64,000 bases of DNA, taken from positions 62,001 to 126,000 of the forward strand of contig NZ_JAFCXL010000002.1 in the NCBI RefSeq assembly GCF_049898325.1, given 5' to 3'. The DNA comes from JAFCUW01 sp049898325 (GTDB lineage Bacteria; Pseudomonadota; Gammaproteobacteria; Burkholderiales; Burkholderiaceae_D). Below are positions 25,078 to 33,775 of the stretch, one piece after another. The position numbers and the translations under genes were made by a program. Positions within the stretch are counted from its first letter, which is position 1. Each line of letters opens with the position of its first letter. A model generated the notes under the pieces. It worked only from the letters and a program-made list of their open reading frames with translations. It was not told the origin of the DNA and made no database searches.

Positions 25078-26286
25078 ATGGCCCTGCTCAATTTTAACGT
25101 CCAAGACAAGCCGCGCCAGGCCTATGCCAGCATGGCAATCTTGCTGATCGGCCTGATCATCTTCCCTTTCGTCGCTGCGCAGTTCGGCAACTCGTGGGTG
25201 CGCATCATCGACATCGCCCTGCTGTACATCATGCTGGCGCTGGGCCTGAACATCGTGGTGGGCTTCGCCGGCCTGCTCGACCTCGGTTATATCGCTTTCT
25301 TTGCCGTGGGCGCCTACCTGACGGGCCTGCTGGCCTCGCCCCAGTTTGCCCAGTTGCTCGAATCGATCGTCAATTACAGTCCCGCCGTCGGCGCCGCCCT
25401 GGTGTCGCTGTTCGGCCCCGAGATCGTGCAAAACGGTATTCACTTGTCGGTATGGATCGTCGTGCCGCTGGCGGCGCTGGTGGCCGGCCTGTGCGGCGCG
25501 CTGCTGGGCGCGCCCACCCTGAAGCTGCGCGGCGACTACCTGGCCATCGTCACGCTGGGCTTCGGCGAGATCATCCGCATTTTCATGAACAACCTGAACG
25601 ACCCGATCAACTTCACCAACGGTCCGCAGGGCATCAATGCGATCGACCCCGTGCGCATCTTCGCCGTCAACCTGGCCGGCGAACCCGGTTCGCGCGCGAA
25701 CGTCATCCTGGGCGGCTTTTCGATGCCCTCGGTGAACGCCTACTATTTCCTGTTCCTGGTCCTGTGCATCGCCATCGTCTTCATCACCTCGCGCCTGCAG
25801 CACTCGCGCCTGGGCCGTGCCTGGGTGGCAATCCGCGAAGATGAAATCGCCGCCAAGGCGATGGGCATCAATACCCGCAACGTCAAGTTGCTGGCGTTTT
25901 CCATGGGCGCCTCGTTTGGCGGCGTGGCCGGCGCCATGTTTGCGTCATTCCAGGGCTTCGTGTCGCCGGAGTCGTTCTCGCTGACGGAGTCGATTGCCGT
26001 GCTGGCCATGGTGGTGCTGGGCGGGATCGGCCACATTCCCGGCGTCATCATGGGCGGCGTACTGCTGGCGGCCTTGCCGGAAGTGCTGCGCCACGTCGTC
26101 GAGCCCCTGCAGATGACCCTGTTCGGCAAAGTGATCATCGAGTCCGAAGTGCTGCGCCAGTTGCTGTACGGCCTGGCGCTGGTCCTGATCATGCTCAATC
26201 GCCCGGCGGGCCTGTGGCCCTCGCCGAAACACGAAGACCGGCCGGAAGCTGCCGAAACGAACAAGGGCGAAACGTTCCCGGCTTAA
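25078..26286 (+). CDS. livM: Branched-chain amino acid ABC transporter permease LivM
   Basis: A 402-residue inner-membrane permease. LGLNIVVGFAGLLDLGYIAF is the typical LivM signature; the coupling loop reads WVAIREDEIAAKAMGIN. Length is near the E. coli LivM. The C-terminal tail is short, charged and cytoplasmic. It pairs with LivH to form the membrane channel. Confidence 0.95.
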   Translation: MALLNFNVQDKPRQAYASMAILLIGLIIFPFVAAQFGNSWVRIIDIALLYIMLALGLNIVVGFAGLLDLGYIAFFAVGAYLTGLLASPQFAQLLESIVNYSPAVGAALVSLFGPEIVQNGIHLSVWIVVPLAALVAGLCGALLGAPTLKLRGDYLAIVTLGFGEIIRIFMNNLNDPINFTNGPQGINAIDPVRIFAVNLAGEPGSRANVILGGFSMPSVNAYYFLFLVLCIAIVFITSRLQHSRLGRAWVAIREDEIAAKAMGINTRNVKLLAFSMGASFGGVAGAMFASFQGFVSPESFSLTESIAVLAMVVLGGIGHIPGVIMGGVLLAALPEVLRHVVEPLQMTLFGKVIIESEVLRQLLYGLALVLIMLNRPAGLWPSPKHEDRPEAAETNKGETFPA

Positions 26287-26310
26287 GTCGGGCGCGCACG
26301 AGGACACCAC

Positions 26311-27084
26311 ATGAGCGAACAAATTATTCTCAACATCGCCGGCGTCAATAAACGCTTCGGCGGCCTGGCAGCGCTGACCAATGTCGGCATCAAGATCATG
26401 CAGGGCCAGATCTATGGCCTGATCGGCCCCAACGGCGCCGGCAAGACGACGTTTTTTAACGTCATCACGGGCTTGTACCAGCCCGACTCGGGCACCTTTG
26501 AACTGGCCGGCAAGCCATATTCGCCGTCGGCGCCGCACGAAGTGGCGAAGGCGGGGATTGCCCGCACGTTTCAAAACATCCGCCTGTTTGGCGAAATGAC
26601 GGCGCTGGAAAACGTCATGGTGGGACGCCACGTGCGCTCGCACCAGGGCGTGTTCGGCGCCGTGTTCCGCCACAAGGCGGCGCGCCTAGAAGAAGCGTCG
26701 ATCCGCGCCCGCGCGCAGGAGTTGCTCGATTTCGTCGGCATCGGCCAGTTTGCCAACCGCACCTCGAAATTTTTGTCCTACGGCGATCAACGCCGCCTGG
26801 AAATTGCCCGCGCGCTGGCCACCGATCCCCAACTGCTGGCGCTCGACGAGCCGGCCGCCGGCATGAATGCCACCGAAAAGCTGGCCCTGCGCGAGCTCCT
26901 GGTCAAGATCAAGAATGAAGGCAAGACCGTGCTGCTGATCGAGCACGACGTCAAATTGATGATGGGTCTGTGCGACCGCATCACCGTGCTCGAGTACGGC
27001 AAACCGATCGCTGAAGGCGTGCCCAGCGAGATCCAAAAGAATCAGGCCGTCATCGACGCCTACCTGGGAGCGGCCCACAAATGA
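26311..27084 (+). CDS. livG: Branched-chain amino acid ABC transporter ATPase LivG
   Basis: A 257-residue ATPase. Walker A is GPNGAGKTT, the signature region is modified (LSYGDQRRLEIARAL) as is common in LivG, and Walker B is LLALDEPAAGMN, followed by the H-loop (IEHDVKLMM). It couples ATP hydrolysis to LivHM. Its last four bases overlap the livF start (ATGA). Confidence 0.95.
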   Translation: MSEQIILNIAGVNKRFGGLAALTNVGIKIMQGQIYGLIGPNGAGKTTFFNVITGLYQPDSGTFELAGKPYSPSAPHEVAKAGIARTFQNIRLFGEMTALENVMVGRHVRSHQGVFGAVFRHKAARLEEASIRARAQELLDFVGIGQFANRTSKFLSYGDQRRLEIARALATDPQLLALDEPAAGMNATEKLALRELLVKIKNEGKTVLLIEHDVKLMMGLCDRITVLEYGKPIAEGVPSEIQKNQAVIDAYLGAAHK

Positions 27085-27803
27085 GCGACAATATCCTGGA
27101 AATCGCCGGTCTGAAAGTTGCCTACGGCGGCATCAAGGCCGTCAAGGGCATCGATCTGGAAGTGAACAAGGGCGAACTGGTCACCCTGATCGGCGCCAAC
27201 GGCGCCGGCAAGACCACCACCCTCAAGGCGATCACGGGTACGCTGCCTGCCTGCAATGTTGAAGGCGTGATCAGCTACATGGGCACGCCCTTGACCGGCG
27301 TGCACTCGTTCCAGATGGTGCAAAAGAAGCTGGCCATGGTGCCGGAAGGGCGTGGCGTGTTCACCCGCATGACCATCCACGAAAACCTCTTGATGGGCGC
27401 CTACACGCGCGACGACAAGGCCGGTATCGAGCTGGACGTGGAAAAGTGGTACGCGGTGTTTCCCCGCCTGAAAGAACGCTCGGCCGCGCTGGCCGGCACC
27501 CTGTCGGGCGGCGAGCAGCAGATGCTGGCCATGGCGCGCGCCCTGATGAGCCATCCGAACCTGCTGCTGCTGGACGAACCGTCGATGGGCTTGTCGCCCA
27601 TAATGGTCGAGAAAATTTTCGAAGTGATCCGCGACGTCTCGAAGCAGGGCATCACCATCCTGCTCGTCGAGCAGAACGCCAAGCTGGCGCTGGAAGCGTC
27701 GCACCGGGGCTACGTGATGGATTCGGGCAGCATCATCATGACGGGCGATGCGGCGTCGATGCTGCACGACCCGCGCGTGCAGGCGGCCTACCTGGGGGAA
27801 TAA
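27081..27803 (+). CDS. livF: Branched-chain amino acid ABC transporter ATPase LivF
   Basis: A 240-residue ATPase with Walker A GANGAGKTT, signature LSGGEQQMLAMARAL, Walker B LLLLDEPSMGLSP and the H-loop replaced by a Gln-containing VEQNAKLAL, as usual in LivF. Last gene of the liv operon; no periplasmic binding protein gene is found beside it. A terminator follows. Confidence 0.95.
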   Translation: MSDNILEIAGLKVAYGGIKAVKGIDLEVNKGELVTLIGANGAGKTTTLKAITGTLPACNVEGVISYMGTPLTGVHSFQMVQKKLAMVPEGRGVFTRMTIHENLLMGAYTRDDKAGIELDVEKWYAVFPRLKERSAALAGTLSGGEQQMLAMARALMSHPNLLLLDEPSMGLSPIMVEKIFEVIRDVSKQGITILLVEQNAKLALEASHRGYVMDSGSIIMTGDAASMLHDPRVQAAYLGE

Positions 27804-27836
27804 ACCGCGGATTCAGCTGCGCGAGTGCCCATAAAA

Positions 27837-27862
27837 AAAGCCCCGAAATTCGGGGCTTTTGT
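27837..27862. terminator. Bidirectional terminator between livF and the phasin gene
   Basis: AAAAGCCCCG pairs with CGGGGCTTTT around AAATT. Runs of A before and T after suit both strands, and two genes converge on it. Confidence 0.85.
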
Positions 27863-27879
27863 TTGACGGCGGCGCCTGA

Positions 27880-28440
27880 TTACTTGGCTTTGGCCGCCAT
27901 GCTCTGTGCGGCCTGGGTGAACTGGGTCACGGCAGCGGTGACATTGGTTTCAACCGCCTGGGCCGCCTGCTTGGCGGTCTTGCTGAACTGCTCGTAACCG
28001 GCGTTGGCGTTGCCGAGCGAGGCCTTGAAGGCGGCGACGACGTTTTCCGAACCGGCCGGGGCGTTCTTGCTCATTTCGTCGACCAGGCTGATGACTTTGC
28101 TGTTGGTCTCGGCCAGCTGGGTTTCCGCGGCCTTGGTGAATTCAGCCTGGGTGCCGGCAGCGATGGCGGCAACCTGGCGGCTGTACGCCAGGGCTTTTTC
28201 GGCGCTTGGCTGGACCTGGGCAGCGCTGAGCGACAGGAATTCCTGGGCATCCTTGGCCGCCAGCAGTTGACGCGTGGTATTGGCCGACTCTTCCAGGCTC
28301 GCCTTGGCAGCGCTCATGTTCAGTTCCACCAGCTTTTCCATGCTCTCGAAGGCCTTGGCGGTCAGCGAGGAGAAAATGGCGTACTGCGATTCGAAGTTGG
28401 CTTTGGTGGCGTTCGAAAACTGCTCGGGAATAGCAAACAT
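27880..28440 (-). CDS. Phasin family protein (PHA granule-associated)
   Basis: A 186-residue, mostly helical, Ala-rich protein without cysteine, beginning MFAIPEQFSNATKANFESQ. The pattern FSSLTAKAFESMEKLVELN, then SLEESANTTRQLLAAKDAQEF, is that of phasins (Phasin_2 family), which coat polyhydroxyalkanoate granules. GGAGA lies about eight bases before the chosen ATG; an open frame upstream looks non-coding. It suggests PHA storage in this organism. Confidence 0.9.
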   Translation of the reverse strand: MFAIPEQFSNATKANFESQYAIFSSLTAKAFESMEKLVELNMSAAKASLEESANTTRQLLAAKDAQEFLSLSAAQVQPSAEKALAYSRQVAAIAAGTQAEFTKAAETQLAETNSKVISLVDEMSKNAPAGSENVVAAFKASLGNANAGYEQFSKTAKQAAQAVETNVTAAVTQFTQAAQSMAAKAK

Positions 28441-28538
28441 GTAGTTCTCCAAAAGAGGTGGTAGTACGGAGTTTGTAATGCGACTGTGCGGCAGAAACGG
28501 TGATCGGTGAAGCGGACTTGCGGGTTGATGCACTATGA

Positions 28539-28553
28539 TTGTGCATTGCAACA
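28539..28553 (-). promoter_or_regulatory. Phasin-upstream motif, copy 1
   Basis: TTGTGCATTGCAACA contains the small dyad TGCATTGCA (TGC-N3-GCA). It resembles in layout the TGC..GCA sites known for PhaR-type repressors of phasin genes in other bacteria. The centre is about 100 bases upstream of the phasin ATG. Confidence 0.45.
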
Positions 28554-28595
28554 GATGTACATTTTACTGAAATTTTGAGCGACGTCAAGCGGTTT

Positions 28596-28610
28596 TTGTG
28601 CACCGCAACA
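28596..28610 (-). promoter_or_regulatory. Phasin-upstream motif, copy 2
   Basis: TTGTGCACCGCAACA matches copy 1 at 13 of 15 positions and keeps the TGC-N3-GCA dyad. The two copies start 57 bases apart. Confidence 0.45.
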
Positions 28611-28799
28611 TTTAAATTTTGCCCAATTTATTGCGTTAAATCAAAAGCTTACGCGGGGCGCATGAAAATTCATGCTGCCAATGCAAATTGGATGCCGGAA
28701 TGCGGCACGGGCCGGCATGCTAGACTGACCATATTGCGCTCACCTCAAGGCTGACCTGGCGCAGCAGCCGTCCGCAATTTCGATCAGGCGCCTTGACCG

Positions 28800-29702
28800 A
28801 TGTCCACTTCTTCCCCCTCCAGCCTGGCGTCGCCGGCACCCTGGCTCTCCCCGGTGCCGATTTTTTTCGTCCTGCTGTGGAGCACGGGTTTTATTGTTGC
28901 CAAGTTCGGCTTGCCGTACGCGCCGCCGCTGACCTTTCTGATGCTGCGCTGCGCGCTGGCGGTGTGCGTGCTGGTGCCGATGGTGCTGATCTGGAAAGCG
29001 CCGTGGCCCCGCGGCGCGGCAATTTTTCATATCGGGGTGGCGGGCCTGTTGTTGCAGGCCGGTTACCTGTCGGGCGTCTGGTGTGCCATCAAGCTGGGCA
29101 TGCCGGCCGGCTTGTCGGCGCTGATCGTGGGCATGCAGCCGATTCTGACGGCGGCGGCGGCGCCCCTGATAGGCGAGCGGGTGCGTCCGCGCCAGTGGCT
29201 GGGCTTGTTGTTCGGCCTGACCGGCGTGGCGCTGGTGGTGGTCGCCAAGATCAAGTTGGTGGGATTGTCGCCGTGGGCGATCGGGTTTTGCGTGTTCGCG
29301 CTGTTGTCGATCACCATCGGCACCATGTACCAGAAGCGCTTCTGTCCCCGCTTCGACTTGCGCAGCGGCACGGTGATTCAATTTAGCGCCACGGCGCTGG
29401 CCTTGCTGCCGCTGGCCTGGCTGTTCGAAGGCCTCGACCCGTCCCTGAGCCAGGTGACGTGGACCCCGAATTTCATCGGCGCGCTGCTGTGGTCGGTGTT
29501 CGCGCTGTCGATCGGCGCCATTTTCCTGTTGTTCAAATTACTGCGCCGGAGCGAGGCCACCCAGGTCACCAGCTTGCTGTACCTGACCCCGCCCACCACC
29601 GCCATCATGGCCTGGATTGCCTTCGGCGAAGCGTTCAATCTGCTCGGTATCGCCGGCATGGTGCTGGCCGTCGTCGGTGTCGTCTTCGTCGTCAGAAAAT
29701 AG
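28800..29702 (+). CDS. EamA/DMT-family transporter
   Basis: A 300-residue inner-membrane protein with ten hydrophobic segments in two EamA repeats. Typical are FFVLLWSTGFIVAKFGLPYA in the first repeat and LYLTPPTTAIMAWIAFGE in the second. DMT transporters mostly export metabolites or amino acids; the substrate is not predictable. The nitroreductase gene starts nine bases after it, suggesting one transcript. Confidence 0.9.
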   Translation: MSTSSPSSLASPAPWLSPVPIFFVLLWSTGFIVAKFGLPYAPPLTFLMLRCALAVCVLVPMVLIWKAPWPRGAAIFHIGVAGLLLQAGYLSGVWCAIKLGMPAGLSALIVGMQPILTAAAAPLIGERVRPRQWLGLLFGLTGVALVVVAKIKLVGLSPWAIGFCVFALLSITIGTMYQKRFCPRFDLRSGTVIQFSATALALLPLAWLFEGLDPSLSQVTWTPNFIGALLWSVFALSIGAIFLLFKLLRRSEATQVTSLLYLTPPTTAIMAWIAFGEAFNLLGIAGMVLAVVGVVFVVRK

Positions 29703-29711
29703 GGAGTGTGC

Positions 29712-30407
29712 ATGATTTCGAATGAACAACAACGCCTGGTCGACCAGGCCATCGTCAGCCGGCGCTCGATCCGCGCCTTCCTGCCCACCGCGGTCGCGCA
29801 CGACGACATTGCCGCCATTCTCGAGGTGGCGGCGCGGGCGCCGTCGGGCACCAATACCCAGCCGTGGAAAGTGACGGTGGTGACGGGCCAGGCGCGCCAG
29901 CGGCTGGTCGAGGCCATTCTCGCGGTCGCCGCGGACCCGCAGGCGGCGGCCCAGCACACCGAGGAATATGCCTACTATCCGCGGCAGTGGACCTCGCCCT
30001 TCATCGAGCGGCGCCGCAAGGTGGGCTGGGACCTGTATGCGCTGCTGGGGCTGGGGCGCGAGAACAAGGCGGGCATGGCGGCCCAGCATGCGCGCAATTT
30101 TCGTTTTTTCGATGCGCCCGTCGGCCTCATTTTCAGTATCGACCGCGTGCTCGAACAGGGTTCCTGGCTCGACTACGGCATGTTTTTACAAAACATCATG
30201 GTGGCGGCCCGGGGCAGGGGACTCGACACCTGCCCGCAGGCGGCATTTACCCAGTTCCATCGGATCATTGCCCAGCAACTCGACTTGCCCGCCAATGAAA
30301 CGGTGGTCTGCGGCATGGCGCTCGGTTACGCCGATCCCGGCAAGATTGAGAATTCCCTCGTCACCGAGCGCGTCCCGCTTGCGCAATTCGCCCGTTTTCT
30401 TTCATGA
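29712..30407 (+). CDS. Nitroreductase family oxidoreductase
   Basis: A 231-residue FMN-dependent nitroreductase. SRRSIRAFLPTAV and ARAPSGTNTQPWKV form the N-terminal FMN site, and the C-terminal part has ALGYADPGKIEN. The ATG at 29712 is preceded by AGGGAG at five bases; an in-frame GTG two codons earlier is less likely. It uses NAD(P)H to reduce quinones or nitro compounds; the natural substrate is unknown. Confidence 0.92.
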   Translation: MISNEQQRLVDQAIVSRRSIRAFLPTAVAHDDIAAILEVAARAPSGTNTQPWKVTVVTGQARQRLVEAILAVAADPQAAAQHTEEYAYYPRQWTSPFIERRRKVGWDLYALLGLGRENKAGMAAQHARNFRFFDAPVGLIFSIDRVLEQGSWLDYGMFLQNIMVAARGRGLDTCPQAAFTQFHRIIAQQLDLPANETVVCGMALGYADPGKIENSLVTERVPLAQFARFLS

Positions 30408-30482
30408 GTTGGTAGACTGATCTCGAAACGACGCGTGATCGAAACACCGTCGGCGCGATCATGCGGCGGTGCGGAAAAATCC

Positions 30483-30510
30483 TTGCCATTGCTCAGTGTT
30501 TTGCTACACT
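30483..30510 (+). promoter_or_regulatory. Promoter candidate for the PBP7-like gene
   Basis: TTGCCA (30483-30488) and TACACT (30505-30510) are 16 bases apart, with an extended -10 TGC directly before TACACT. The ATG follows 38 bases later with an AAAGG ribosome-binding site. Confidence 0.5.
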
Positions 30511-30548
30511 GCAACGAGTGTTTTTAGTTTGCCGCAAAGGAATGCCCG

Positions 30549-31610
30549 ATGTTCAAGTATGCGCTAGCCGCCATCATTTCCGCCCTGATCGCACTGAGCT
30601 CGGCACCCGCGGCGCAAGCGGCGGCCCAGGGCCACACGGCATCAGGCAAGAAACCCGCCAGGCACCACGCGCTCGCCACCGGCGGGCGCGGCAAGGTACG
30701 GGCCGCCAGCGCCCGTCCCCGCACGGGAAAAGTCATCATCAATGTGCGCGGCAAGCGCGTCGCCAGCCTGCGCCCCGTGCGCAGTTCGCATCCGCTGGCG
30801 ATCGCCCGCAGCGCCGGCGACGTCGCCGGGCTGAACCTCACGCCCGACCAGGTGGGGCTGGCCTCCAACGTCGCGTTCGTGCTCGACCAGACCAGTTCCG
30901 AGGTGCTGTTCGAAAAAAACGCCAACGTGGCCCTGCCGATCGCGTCGATCACCAAGCTGATGACGGGCCTGGTGGTGGTGCAGGCGCAGCAGGACATGCA
31001 CGAAATGATCAGCATCACCGATGGCGACATCGACTATGAAAAGCACACCAGCTCGCGCCTGGGCGTGGGTGCGCGCATGAGCCGCGGCGACCTGCTGCAC
31101 ATCGCACTGATGAGCTCGGAAAACCGCGCCGCCTCCGCGCTGGGCCGCAACTATCCGGGCGGCATCAACGCCTTCGTCGAGGCGATGAACGCCAAGGCGC
31201 GCCAGCTTGGCATGCACGACACCCGTTACGTCGATGCCAATGGCCTGTCCAGCCGCAACATCGCCAGCGCCCGCGACCTGGCCAAGCTGGCCATCGCCGC
31301 CTACCAGGAGCCGCTGCTGCGCGAATACTCGACCGACCCGAAATACCAGGTCGATGCCGGGGGCCGCCTGATGCACTACTCGAACACCAATTACCTCGTT
31401 GCCAGTCCCGACTGGGACATCGGCTTGCAAAAAACCGGCTTTATCAATGAGGCGGGGCGCTGCCTGGTGATGCAGGCGATGATCCAGGGCCGCGCCGTGA
31501 TCATGGTGTTTTTGGATTCCAAGGGCAAGCAATCGCGCACGGCCGACGCCGGCCGCATGCGCCGCTGGCTCGAACAGTTGCAGCAGATTCGCGCGCCCGG
31601 CCTGGGCTGA
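30549..31610 (+). CDS. pbpG: D-alanyl-D-alanine endopeptidase (PBP7-like, S11 family)
   Basis: A 353-residue exported protein that trims peptidoglycan cross-links. A signal peptide covers residues 1-26 (cleavage near AQA), then comes a basic, low-complexity spacer of about 75 residues, then the S11 peptidase domain. The active-site motifs are present: SITK (SxxK), SSEN (SxN) and KTG in LQKTGFINEAG. The spacer is longer than in E. coli PBP7. It stands alone, with its own promoter-like sequence. Confidence 0.88.
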   Translation: MFKYALAAIISALIALSSAPAAQAAAQGHTASGKKPARHHALATGGRGKVRAASARPRTGKVIINVRGKRVASLRPVRSSHPLAIARSAGDVAGLNLTPDQVGLASNVAFVLDQTSSEVLFEKNANVALPIASITKLMTGLVVVQAQQDMHEMISITDGDIDYEKHTSSRLGVGARMSRGDLLHIALMSSENRAASALGRNYPGGINAFVEAMNAKARQLGMHDTRYVDANGLSSRNIASARDLAKLAIAAYQEPLLREYSTDPKYQVDAGGRLMHYSNTNYLVASPDWDIGLQKTGFINEAGRCLVMQAMIQGRAVIMVFLDSKGKQSRTADAGRMRRWLEQLQQIRAPGLG

Positions 31611-31650
31611 GCGAAAAAGACAGGGGCTGGCTCCACGGACCAGCCCCTGT
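31611..31650 (-). terminator. Terminator downstream of the IclR-type gene
   Basis: ACAGGGGCTGG pairs with CCAGCCCCTGT (11 bp, 9-base loop). A T run (TCTTTTTCGC) follows only on the minus strand, so it fits the end of the IclR transcript about 115 bases after its stop codon. Confidence 0.65.
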
Positions 31651-31765
31651 GCAGCCGCGTTGAAGTTTGTTAGGCCATGAACGATGGTTCATGACGGCAG
31701 CCTTCTGCGCACAGCTCCGCATCCACCTTGTTCAGACAAGGGGCGCGTCCGTAAGTTCAATGTTT

Positions 31766-32548
31766 TTAAGCTGGAATGTAGCCCAGCGTGGCGGAGATGC
31801 GCGCGGCCGTCTGCACCAGGTCGTCGAGCCATTCTTCCTGCAGGCGGTCGGCCGGCGCCGAGATCGACAGGCCCGCGATGAGCTTGCCGGAGTCGTCGTG
31901 GATGCCGGCCGCCATGCAGCGCACGCCGAGTTCGAGTTCCTCGTTGTCGCGCGCATAGCCGCGCGCGCGCACCAGGCTCAGTTCCCGTTCGAGCTTGGCC
32001 AGGTCGGTGATCGAATTCTTGTTGTGGCCGGCCAGCCCCGTGCGGGTGGCGTAGGAACGGATCGCCTTCGGCTCGTCGACCGACAGGAACAGCTTGCCCG
32101 TCGAGGTCAGGTGCAGCGGGCCGCGCCCGCCGATGGCGCGCACCACCTGCATGCCGGAGCGCTCGGAAAACGCCCGGTCGATGTAGACGATCTCGTCGCC
32201 CTGGCGCACCGACAGGTTGATGGTTTGCTGGGTTTTCTTGTGCAGCGAACGCATGCTGTCGAGCGCCGCTTCGCGCACCGACAGGCGGCTCTTGACGACA
32301 TTGCCCAACTCCAGCAGGCGCATGCCCAGCCGGTAAGTGCCCGGCTCGACCCGGTCGACAAACCGGGTGATCACCATGTCGTTGAGGATCCGGTGCGCCG
32401 TCGACGGATGCAGGCCCGACACTTTCGACAATTCCTTCAGGCTCACGGGGTCGCTGTAGCTGGCCAGGGCGTCGAGCAGGGCGACCATGCGCTCGATCAC
32501 CTGGATCGAGGTCTTGGCGGGCTCTGCGACGATGGGTTCAAGTTTCAT
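31766..32548 (-). CDS. IclR family transcriptional regulator
   Basis: A 260-residue regulator. The N-terminal winged helix-turn-helix includes LKELSKVSGLHPSTAHRILNDMV (residues about 37-60). The C-terminal IclR effector domain begins around residue 85 and carries the usual ISAPADRL motif near the end. IclR proteins usually control catabolic genes for aromatic or organic acids. No obvious target operon lies beside it; the divergent neighbour is dgkA, and the regulated genes are unknown. Confidence 0.92.
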   Translation of the reverse strand: MKLEPIVAEPAKTSIQVIERMVALLDALASYSDPVSLKELSKVSGLHPSTAHRILNDMVITRFVDRVEPGTYRLGMRLLELGNVVKSRLSVREAALDSMRSLHKKTQQTINLSVRQGDEIVYIDRAFSERSGMQVVRAIGGRGPLHLTSTGKLFLSVDEPKAIRSYATRTGLAGHNKNSITDLAKLERELSLVRARGYARDNEELELGVRCMAAGIHDDSGKLIAGLSISAPADRLQEEWLDDLVQTAARISATLGYIPA

Positions 32549-32694
32549 GATGTGGTTGGTGCAGTGCAGTATGCGTGCCCAACTTATATCACAATGTGAA
32601 AAGATTTGGCAAGCTTGCGCGCCCGTGGCGGACAGTTGCGGACATTTGCCGCGGCCGGCGCATAATGGCGGTTTGTCATTTCAGGAACGATTTC

Positions 32695-33081
32695 ATGGTC
32701 GAACCAGTCAGTCAGTTCAAGAGCAAAAGTGGTTTCAAGCGCATCGTCGGCGCCTTCGGTTACTCCATGGACGGGTTTCGCTCGGCGTGGCGGAGCGAAG
32801 CGGCGTTTCGCCAGGAAATGCTGCTGATGGTGGTGGGCAGCGTGACGGCGCTCAGCATGAGTATTTCCGCCTTCGAAAAATTCATGCTGATCGGCGTGCT
32901 GGTATTGATGCTGATCGTCGAGCTGATGAATTCGGCCATCGAGGCCGTGGTCGACCGCATTTCGCTCGATCACCACCCCTTGTCGAAAAACGCCAAGGAT
33001 TTCGGCAGCGCCGCCGTGGCCCTGTCGATCGGTCTGGCCGCCACCGCCTGGGGCGTGGTGCTGTTCAACCGATTTTACTGA
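32695..33081 (+). CDS. dgkA: Diacylglycerol kinase
   Basis: A 128-residue inner-membrane enzyme that phosphorylates diacylglycerol to phosphatidic acid for lipid recycling. Length and three transmembrane helices match DgkA. The signature EAAFRQE (residues 34-40) and the catalytic VELMNSAIEAVVDR are present. The ATG at 32695 has AGGAAC upstream; an open frame extending earlier is rejected. Confidence 0.95.
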   Translation: MVEPVSQFKSKSGFKRIVGAFGYSMDGFRSAWRSEAAFRQEMLLMVVGSVTALSMSISAFEKFMLIGVLVLMLIVELMNSAIEAVVDRISLDHHPLSKNAKDFGSAAVALSIGLAATAWGVVLFNRFY

Positions 33082-33173
33082 GCATGCCATATGCGCCACC
33101 GGCATAAGCAAGTAGCAATCGCTTCGTTGGACAATAGCCCGGCTGGCCGTATTGTATGAAGCAGGAGGCCACG

Positions 33174-33737
33174 ATGGCGCAGGAACTGTATCGCGAATTT
33201 CAAGTCATACTGGTGCCGGGACTGCATGACAGCAGCCCCGACCACTGGCAATCGCTGTGGCAGCAGCGCTACCCGGAATTTTTTCGCGTCGAGCAAGACC
33301 ACTGGGATACCCCCGATTTGCCCGCCTGGACCGCGCGCCTTGATCAGGTGCGCGCCCGCGATCCCCGTCCCGCCCTGTTCATCGCCCACAGCTTCGGTTG
33401 CCTGGCCACGGTGGCGAGCATCAACGCCAACCCGGCCGGCGCCGCCGGCGCCTTGCTGGTGGCGCCGGCCGACCCCCATAAATTCGGCGTGGCGGGCGCG
33501 CTGCCGCCCGCCGCGCTGGCCGTGCCCACCACCGTGGTGAGCAGCCGCGACGATCCCTGGATGGCCGCCGCCGATGCCGCCATGTGGGCGCGGCGCTGGC
33601 ACAGCGAACTGGTCGACGCCGGCGCGATCGGCCATATCAACGCCGCCTCGGCACTGGCCGACTGGCCATGGGGCCTGAATACCTTGCAGTTACTGTATGA
33701 ACGGGCGCATGCGCCACAGCGGGCGCTGCTGGCATGA
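33174..33737 (+). CDS. RBBP9/YdeN-family alpha/beta hydrolase
   Basis: A 187-residue small hydrolase. It opens VILVPGLHDSSPDHWQS, the conserved start of the family. The nucleophile Ser is in IAHSFGCL, with Asp in SSRDDPW and His in GHINAASAL completing the triad. Substrate unknown. The ATG at 33174 is preceded by CAGGAGG at six bases, so an in-frame ATG six codons earlier is rejected. The peroxiredoxin gene follows 38 bases later. Confidence 0.88.
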   Translation: MAQELYREFQVILVPGLHDSSPDHWQSLWQQRYPEFFRVEQDHWDTPDLPAWTARLDQVRARDPRPALFIAHSFGCLATVASINANPAGAAGALLVAPADPHKFGVAGALPPAALAVPTTVVSSRDDPWMAAADAAMWARRWHSELVDAGAIGHINAASALADWPWGLNTLQLLYERAHAPQRALLA

Positions 33738-33775
33738 TGGCAGTCCCGACCCTTTGATTCACACTGGAGACCACG

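Larger units (their letters stand above)
28441..28799. other. Intergenic region between the phasin and transporter genes
   Basis: About 360 bases with no supported ORF, rich in A+T compared with the surroundings. It contains two copies of a 15-base motif (annotated separately) and must hold divergent promoters for the phasin and EamA genes. Confidence 0.5.

Noticed and set aside
24115..25803. A 562-codon minus-strand frame opposite livH and livM
   Set aside because: Composition is dominated by Gln, Asp, His and Gly, and the plus-strand genes are clear family members.
28267..28754. Small plus-strand frames opposite and upstream of the phasin gene
   Set aside because: They overlap the phasin gene or its AT-rich promoter region and have no ribosome-binding site or recognisable product.
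31620..31650. Hairpin as the terminator of the PBP7-like gene
   Set aside because: There is no T run on the plus strand; the T run lies on the minus side, so it fits the IclR transcript better.
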